NCBI GenBank assembly: GCA_949130495.1
Contig: OX422215.1
Coordinates: 531,385,755 to 531,449,754 of the forward strand
DNA from: Sambucus nigra
Lineage: Eukaryota; Streptophyta; Magnoliopsida; Dipsacales; Adoxaceae
Direction of reading: 5' to 3'
DNA: 64,000 bases
A model generated the notes under the pieces. That model had not been told where the DNA came from. It ran no database searches and saw only the letters and a list, made by a program, of their open reading frames with translations. The translations under genes were made by a program, and so were the position numbers. This document shows positions 57,601 through 64,000 of this stretch, in pieces. The first letter of the stretch is position 1. Every line of letters starts with the position of its first letter.

Positions 57601-59292
57601 GTAATACAGATGAGCGGTCGATCCTCCCTCTGGGCGAGGCATCGCCACTACAAACATCTCTTGCCCCGGAATGGCAAAAATAATGCTCCCACTGAAGCAA
57701 TTAATCATGGCCCTATAAGCTACGAGCCAATCCATACCAATGATCACATCGTGAACATGCATATATAACACTAACATGTCTTCAGGTAATACCAAACCAC
57801 CAATCTCTACCCCCACTCCCCGGCATATAAAGAAAATAAGTGACCCACTCCCCAATGGTGAGTCGACACACGTCACTGTGCTCTCTGCCGTAGCTAACAA
57901 TCCTAAATCTTTCGCGAAGTGTGTAGCTATAAAATAGTGTGTAGCATCCATATCAAATAATACCTGACCCATAGTGCCATGGATAGGAAACGTACCCTCG
58001 ATCGCGGGCGGTGCCTGTGGAACTGCAGCCTGGTGGACGTTGTAGACACGTCCATACTGTAGCTGCCCCTGCTGAGCTGGGACTGCTGGAATGGGTGGCA
58101 ATGCTGCCATCTGTGGCGGTGCGGGAAGAGCGGCGGGAAACATAGGCCTCTGTGGCTCCTGGCGAGCGCCCTGCTGCTGCTGCTGTGGGGCCCTGCCCCT
58201 ATCATGACAATCCTGTCACTTATGGCCAGTCTTGCCACAAACAAAGCACTTCCCTGGGAAGTTCCCCCCTCTCTGCCCCTGCTGTCCCCGGCCCTGGTGG
58301 CCGTTACCGTTCCTTCCTTGGCCCTGGTGAAACTGCTGTCCATTCTGCCCCTGTTGGCCCTGATGGCCGTTTGGACCCTGATGGCCCTGACGAAAACCTC
58401 CCTGTCCCTGTCTGTAATTCCCTGATCGGAACCTCTTATTATCCCCCTGCTGGGAGCCCTGCTCATTCTGTCTCTGCCCCTGACCAGATTGTGCCCCGCT
58501 GGCACTATGTCCTCCAGTCCTGCCCTGATGGCTAGACTCCCCCGACCGCTTGCCCTCGGCCATATGAAAACGGTGGTCCTGGAAGTGCAACAATGCAGCG
58601 TTAACCACATCAGAATAAGTGGCCAGCGATAGGTTCCCTAGCAGATGCTGACGGATTCTCCAAGTCAACCCGTCAGTGAACTTCTCAATTTTCTTCTTCT
58701 CTGTTGGTATCTCGTCTAGAACGATGTTCAACAGATTAGTGAACTCGGCCTCATACTCAGCCACTGTCTTACCTTCCTGCTTCAAACTCATCAATCTCCT
58801 CCTCATTTCCGTATGAACAGCTGACGAAAAGTACTTGCGGTCGAACCGCACCCAGAACTCCTGAATCGTGAGAGTATCCCTCTCCTCAATGGTGGTAATA
58901 GACTCCCACCACTGTAGCGCAGATCCAACTAGCTTGAAAGTAGCTAGCACCTGCTTTTGGACGTTCGTGCACTCATACATCCTCAAGTGCCTCTGCATGT
59001 CCTTCCTCCATTGGCTCGAGACTACCACATCTGAGCTACCTGCAAACTCTGGCGGCTGCGCTTTCTGAAAAGCGTCACGTACACGCTCCCAAGCAGACGG
59101 GAATGCATTAACCTGTACTGGCGCGGCAACCGGCGCCTGAGGTGGTGCCTGCTAAACAACAGCAATGGCGGCATTTACCGCTTGGGCTACTATAGCTGCA
59201 ACCTCAGCGGCGTTCATCATGCCCTGAACTGGAGAGGGCTGGGGTTCGGGCGTTGCATCCCTGGGAACTCGTCGTGCACGTCGTGGAGGCAT
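54667..59292 (-). pseudogene. gag-pol: Tekay-B gag-pol with chromodomain, broken by stops only
   Basis: One minus-strand frame of 1542 codons from ATG 59292. Stops lie at 59154-59152 (TAG), 58218-58216 (TGA), 56958-56956 (TAG), 56505-56503 (TAG), 56334-56332 (TAG), 56115-56113 (TAG) and 55545-55543 (TAG), with no frameshift. Same domain order as Tekay-A: gag, Gln/Gly-rich linker, knuckle (CFVCGKTGH, with the last Cys still present after the TGA), protease, reverse transcriptase (F-I-D-D), RNase H, integrase and chromodomain. The protease triplet is D-M-D in place of D-T-G (about 57950), so the catalytic site is lost as well. Integrase keeps the GGDK, SMDF and TDGQTE blocks. Confidence 0.95.
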
Positions 59293-59298
59293 CTGAAA
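59293..59298 (-). promoter_or_regulatory. Possible 3' splice site at the Tekay-B gag start
   Basis: TTTCAG on the minus strand touching ATG 59292, as in Tekay-A. Confidence 0.35.
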
Positions 59299-59460
59299 TA
59301 AGAACAAAGTTTATAAGTTCATGGTTATAAACTTAATATAGCTGAAGAACGAAGCATACACAAAAAGAGTACAACAGTCCTAAAATATAGGATTCTATAT
59401 CAAAGAAACGTAGCGGAAACATGATAGCCGTACAGATCCTAAAGGACACTAGAACCTGAT

Positions 59461-59472
59461 GCTCTGATACCA
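59461..59472 (-). promoter_or_regulatory. Primer-binding site of Tekay-B
   Basis: TGGTATCAGAGC on the minus strand, two bases inside the 5' LTR; identical to the Tekay-A site. Confidence 0.9.
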
Positions 59473-59474
59473 CC

Positions 59475-62451
59475 TGTGACACCCCGACTAATTAAATACC
59501 GGGTAGCTACTCCTTTATTAAATTAATTCAAAATGCCAAGTTGGCTCAGTTAATAGCATCACTGTGGAAAACATTTTATTATTACTAACCACCTAGTATT
59601 TAAAAAGTAAGTTGCCAAATTTTAATATAAGTCTGAATAACATGCAACAAGTGTAATAACGAATAACAACACCATTCACCATACTGAAATAAAATGAGTA
59701 ACCATCACATAGTGTAAATAAAGTCTGGAGGAAAACTCCTCACTACAATCCCATACTGAAATAAATAACCAAATGCTAAAACAATACAAATCAAAGTCTG
59801 AAAACTGTAATGTAAAAGATGTCTCTAAATAGAAATGGGCAACATGCCCTACAACTGATAGATAGTGACTCTGGAATCCAAAAGATAGAAGCGTCTACAA
59901 GCAAATCCCTGTAGCTTCCACAACCAGCTAAAGCTCGTCACCTGAATGAGAATCCTATGCTTGGTGTCCCTGTGGCTGGGCACCTAAAATGGTTTTACAA
60001 GAAAAAGATTTGAAAAGCAAACGGGTCAGAGCCCGAATGTGGAGTTATATTTTAAAAACCTGCAAGTGCTTTAAAAACATTTAAAACATTAAATGCAAAG
60101 TACATGTTAGGACGTGCACTCACATGATATTCTCACCTCTCGTCTAACTGTGCACTCCTAATGCAAGTACCCATCTATAACGACACAATCCACTAGCTAA
60201 GTGACATACCTCTAGATAGACTATCATGGATCCTACCCATATTACTCGGTTCTATTAACATAATAACGCTCGTAATTAAGTAGAGGTTTAATGTAACTCA
60301 GATGTTCAATATGCAATATATATAACTATCAGTTGACTCGTTATATTTCTCGAAACAATACCGTAATTATATTCACAACATTAGCATGAAGGTTCCCATT
60401 AATTAAGTGTATATTATTCACAACATAAATATACAATACAAGCACCCCGAGAACTAAGCTGTGGTGCACACATACTCTGCTATCCATCCCGGCACAGCAC
60501 GTACATAAGGATCACATATTCCGAATCTCTCAGGAATAGTTCCGATAACACAAATCACAAATAGTGGAGGCGAACACATTCACATCACATGGGTCACGTA
60601 CATACCTACGCTCCCACGATCAGCGGACTTATTAACATCCCAATAAGTCTTTCTCTGACCTATGTTCATCGAGGTAACCAGTCTAAATCCGGGCAACACA
60701 AGGATTAGAGGGACCTAAGCGAACGCAAACCTCCTGTGATAGCAAGTATGGTAGGTATGTCATACACACAATTTATATACCAATACTAAGTAAACACATG
60801 ACTTAGTAATCCCGTAGTTTAATCGTAGTACATATCGCTTTCTCGTACTAACTTATAATATCTACACTTATATTATTCCGGTTTATCGTCATATGCGCCA
60901 TAATCAATTCTCACGTCGTAGTAGACACTCACGTTTCAACCCAAACGGTTCATTTAATATAACTCGCGTATATAGTTTACTCCTCTTAATAACCCAAAAG
61001 TCCCAAATCTATCCTTACATCATCAAAGGAAGTTCATCTATATCCTCAAACAAGTTTACGGGACTCCAAAAATCAAAAAAGTCCAAAAAGGACCAAACTG
61101 TCAACTCCTTAGAAGTCTCGTTCGAACGAGACTGTTCGAACGAGATTCCTCTGCCAACTCGTTAGAAGTCTCGTTCGAACGAAACTGTTCGAACGAGATT
61201 CCAGTTCGTTCGAATGAATTGTACCTTCTAACGATATCTCGTTCGAACGAGATATCGAACGAGATCCCTTCTCGTTAGCAACGACTGGTCAACTCGTTAG
61301 AAGCTCGTTCGAACGAGTTCGTTTGAACGACCTGGGTAGGGGCTTCTAACGAGCTACCAGATTCATCCCAGATTTTCTAAGTTACGTTTCTCACCATTTT
61401 TAACACCTCAATCCTTCTCCAAAGTTCGTTCCAACAGAGTTTTAAGTCCTCTAATCATACTACAACATGCTAAGGTCATATACTAACATCTTTTAATACA
61501 TTAATGCATCCTAAACATCATTAAATCACAAGATTTTATACTTTTCCCCAATTTTATTAAGAACATGAACCCTAGATTTATATCATCATCAAATCCCAGA
61601 ATTTAATCCGTTTTAATTTCTTCTAATCACAATTATCATGAGAGAAATCATCTACCTATCATTCTACATGCAATTCTCTTCAAAATTTTCAAGTTCTAAA
61701 CTCCAAACTACATGGGTTTTCATTCATCTTTCAAGAACAATTAAAATTACTCAATTTCTAACATGGAAGAGACATTCTCTGAAATTAAATGGAATAAAGT
61801 CACTTGCCTTGATTGTCTCTGAGTTTGGTGTAGGTTTGGTAGAACTTTTCTGCAGAATTTCTTCTCTCCAAGCTTCCTCTCCAATGGTGGCTTAAGGTGG
61901 CTAGGGTTTTGATTTGGGAATTTAGAAAACTCTTCTAATAACCTACGTAGCCTTCTAGGTTAATATGGTTTGGTCAATGGGCTTAGTGGGTTTAATCCAC
62001 ATCAGATTTACATCTCTAATTTTCGTCACTTTTAATTCCTAAAAATGTAAAAATACCAAAATACCCTTTATGATGCCGGTATGGCCTAAAAATACCCCGA
62101 GACCCAAACTACACCCCCGGCTAGTGTTTTCTGACTATCTCGACCCTTCCGGACGCGTTGGCGCACTCAAAACGACCATACGATTTATAGATTTTAAATT
62201 CACTTTTTATAATCAAAATATTACACCGTGACGCGGCGGTCCCACGCGTCTCAACAAAATTTCTAAAATGCCGTATATAAATCTCACGACAACTTTTATA
62301 ATACCAAATACATATATCAAAACATGTATGCACATAATCAAATACCAACTCGCATCTCGTTAGTATTTATAACCCGGATTAATTTCCAATTAATACGCAT
62401 TTAATTAATTAATCCCAAAAATAAATATAGCCAAAAGTACGGGGTATTACA
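59475..62451 (-). repeat. Right (5') LTR of Tekay-B
   Basis: 2977 bp, the same length as the left LTR. On the minus strand it has CCCTAGCCACC and a purine-rich stretch (about 61910-61850), like the leader of Tekay-A. It contains the TTCGAA array at 61100-61355. Confidence 0.95.
61100..61355. repeat. CGTTCGAACG palindrome array in the Tekay-B right LTR
   Basis: Same layout as 53276-53528 with a few changes, for example CGTTCGAATGAATT where the left copy has a perfect palindrome. Confidence 0.9.
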
Positions 62452-62456
62452 GTACT

Positions 62457-62600
62457 TCAATTGTGAAGATAGAGAAATGAAAAGAAGGTTGAACTTAAGT
62501 CCACCATTGATAATGTACAATATTTAATGCGACATGAAAAGAAGGTTGAACTTAAGTCCACCATTGATAAAATGACTTCAGTAGTTCATTTTGTGGAAAA
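62457..62600 (+). pseudogene. Copia gag remnant continuing after Tekay-B
   Basis: Continues the frame cut at 51647. A 32-38 bp segment (ATGAAAAGAAGGTTGAACTT onward) is repeated at about 62477-62511 and 62535-62569, a local duplication. The similarity to gag fades after about 62600. Confidence 0.5.
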
Positions 62601-62850
62601 ACCGATCTCTTAGTCAATTTTTATTTGAAGAAAAAAAAATTGAGAAAGAGAGTCAAAATTCATAATTTTTTAGAAGATGTCAAAAATGGTATGAGAGAAG
62701 GTTAAAGAGAAAGAATGTTGGGTTTTGCACTTTTTATCCAGTGCATGGGCATTCCAATCAAGAATGTTGGTGCTTAAAAAAAAGAAATATATTTTTATTA
62801 AGAATAGAAGAAACACATTTGAAAGAAATCCTATAAATGAACTAAGAGTC
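62601..62850 (+). pseudogene. Ty3 gag knuckle remnant
   Basis: At 62726-62767 the + strand encodes C-T-F-Y-P-V-H-G-H-S-N-Q-E-C. It fits a C-x2-H-x4-H-x4-C knuckle of Tat-like gags, with the first His changed to Tyr. The flanking sequence is too decayed to follow. Confidence 0.4.
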
Positions 62851-63105
62851 CAAATTAGAGTATTTTGGAAGGGAATTATACTCGAATATGAATAATTGAA
62901 TTTGTGGTAAAATTTCGAAAAACAGGGATATAAGTTGAGTGATAAAAGTATATGTTCAGAAACTATGCTTGGAAATCAATTAATTAATTAAGCGAGTAAT
63001 TAACTAATTGAGAATGTAAATGATATTCGAAAAATAACGTGGTTGTGCCACGAGTGATAGGCACGATTAATTGGCATTATTGAGAAATATATACGTGTGT
63101 AGAGA

Positions 63106-63108
<3 letters not shown>
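62851..63108. other. AT-rich DNA, nothing recognised
   Basis: No ORF, repeat or family resemblance found on either strand. Confidence 0.4.

Positions 63109-63183
<75 letters not shown>
63109..63183. repeat. (TA)n microsatellite, 75 bp
   Basis: An uninterrupted TA dinucleotide run of about 37 units. Confidence 0.95.
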
Positions 63184-63185
<2 letters not shown>

Positions 63186-63689
63186 TTGTGTAAGATATAA
63201 TTATATGAATATATGGACATACCCCTCTAGCGTTATCATAGGAGGTTTCGCGATGTGGGTGATCTTCCCTGGTGAAAAACATCAAGGTAAGTATAGTCCC
63301 TAGGTCATAGCACCACGCGTGTGCCCTTATGAGGTTGAAGTCAGAAGTGAGGTAATTTTGCGTATGGTTACAAATCACTATCGAATAAACTATTACCATC
63401 CCCAATACGTTATGGTTCTATCGAAGTTCGGTGTGAGATTTTGACACGGTAGCGAGGATGATGTTAGTTTTCCATGGGATATGATATCATTGTAGAGACC
63501 CGCATCCAGTAATGTTATTAATTTGTGGGATGACAATTATACACGACATATGGGTGTTCGTTGTGGTATATGATTATGTATATAAATGTGAAAGAGTTAT
63601 ATACGTCTTTAAGACAATAAGAGTGACGAATGTTTCCAATAACATGTGAAAGTTATTAGATATAGAATAATAGATTATAATTGAGTACT
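63184..63689 (+). repeat. Possible decayed chromovirus LTR fragment
   Basis: The phrase GGACATACC...TATCATAGGAGGTTTCGCGA (about 63213-63255) resembles GACATACC...TATCACGGGAGGTTTACGTT in the Tekay-A LTR (about 26207-26245). The rest shows no clear match and no ORF. Confidence 0.3.
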
Positions 63690-64000
63690 TGTTGATACCA
63701 AAATTAATATGCTGACGTGGATGAATCACAAGAAGACACGTGTCAGTCTACATGGCACATACAAACATTTCTACAATCACTTTAGCAACGAGGAACTTTA
63801 CTTTCCCGACCAAGTCAGACACTCCGAGTAACAAGTGTACCCCGAGGAACTTCATTGCTCCGAGGAAATCCTGAATGTAAAGCAACTAAGGCGGTCTGAG
63901 CTGCATCTCGACCATAGCATTAATTGCCAGATAATCAACAGTTCAACTATTCATTGAATGCTTATCATACAGACGTATACGCTTAAGGGGCATTAATTAT
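63690..64000 (+). repeat. Start of another Tat-type LTR, cut by the window end
   Basis: TGTTGATACCAAAATTAATA, then ACGTGGATG and ACACGTGTCAG, matches the minus-strand start of the Tat LTRs (18729 and 40389: TGTTGATACCAAAAA, ATTCATCTACGTGGAC, ACATGTGG). No polypurine tract precedes it, so it is more likely a 5' LTR or solo LTR than a 3' LTR. It also repeats the word CCGAGGAA or CCGAG several times (63820-63870), as the Tat spacer does at 23050-23160. Confidence 0.6.

Larger units (their letters stand above)
51648..62451 (-). mobile_element. Complete Tekay-type chromovirus on the minus strand (Tekay-B)
   Basis: A 10.8-kb insertion in a copia gag with perfect duplication GTACT (51643-51647 and 62452-62456). 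Both LTRs are exactly 2977 bp and differ at about 1-2 bases per 100 in the parts compared. Same plan as Tekay-A: initiator-Met primer site, one gag-pol frame with chromodomain, polypurine tract. Related to Tekay-A but a distinct subfamily, with clearly different LTR sequence. Confidence 0.95.

Overview
The window looks like the repeat-rich, heterochromatic DNA of a flowering plant, probably a eudicot. I found no host gene, tRNA, rRNA or CRISPR array. Almost every base belongs to LTR retrotransposons inserted into one another, from lineages known only or mainly in plants: Athila, Tat, Tekay-type chromoviruses and Ty1/copia. All coding regions carry stop codons or frameshifts, so nothing here looks able to move by itself.

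Layout. 1-4887: the 3' part of an Athila element on the + strand (Athila-1), with a broken extra ORF and its 3' LTR. 4888-7102 and 18000-18035: the 5' end of a minus-strand Ty3 element, called X here (copy X1), split by a complete second Athila element (Athila-2, 7103-17994, TSD CACCT). 18036-40389: a minus-strand Tat element with 443-bp LTRs, gag, pol and an antisense extra gene. Its polymerase is split by a complete + strand Tekay chromovirus (Tekay-A, 24544-35285). 40390-50913: a second copy of X (X2), split by a 6.5-kb minus-strand copia-like element that has gag but no polymerase (40638-47105, TSD CAAGT). 50914-51647 and 62457 onward: the LTR end, primer site and gag start of an old + strand copia element, split by a complete minus-strand Tekay (Tekay-B, 51648-62451, TSD GTACT). 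62600-64000: gag debris, a (TA)n tract and the start of another Tat-type LTR.

Relative ages follow from nesting. X, the + strand copia and Tat are hosts; Athila-1, Athila-2, the gag-only copia and the two Tekay elements are later arrivals. Both Tekay elements keep gag-pol in one frame with no frameshift over about 1,540 codons. They are broken only by stop codons, most of them CAG to TAG, a pattern expected from deamination of methylated CHG cytosines.

The most unusual signal is a set of short perfect palindromes packed into several of the LTRs. Both Tekay elements and the unrelated copia element carry clusters built on CGTTCGAACG plus CTCGTTAG/CTAACGAG. The Athila elements carry clusters built on GGACCGGTCC, in the LTR of one element and in the internal region of the other. 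Other points worth checking are the antisense gene of the Tat element with its own TATA box and probable intron, a partial LTR-internal-LTR-internal Tat array, a second polypurine-tract-like site in both Athila elements, and a leader ORF conserved between the two X copies.
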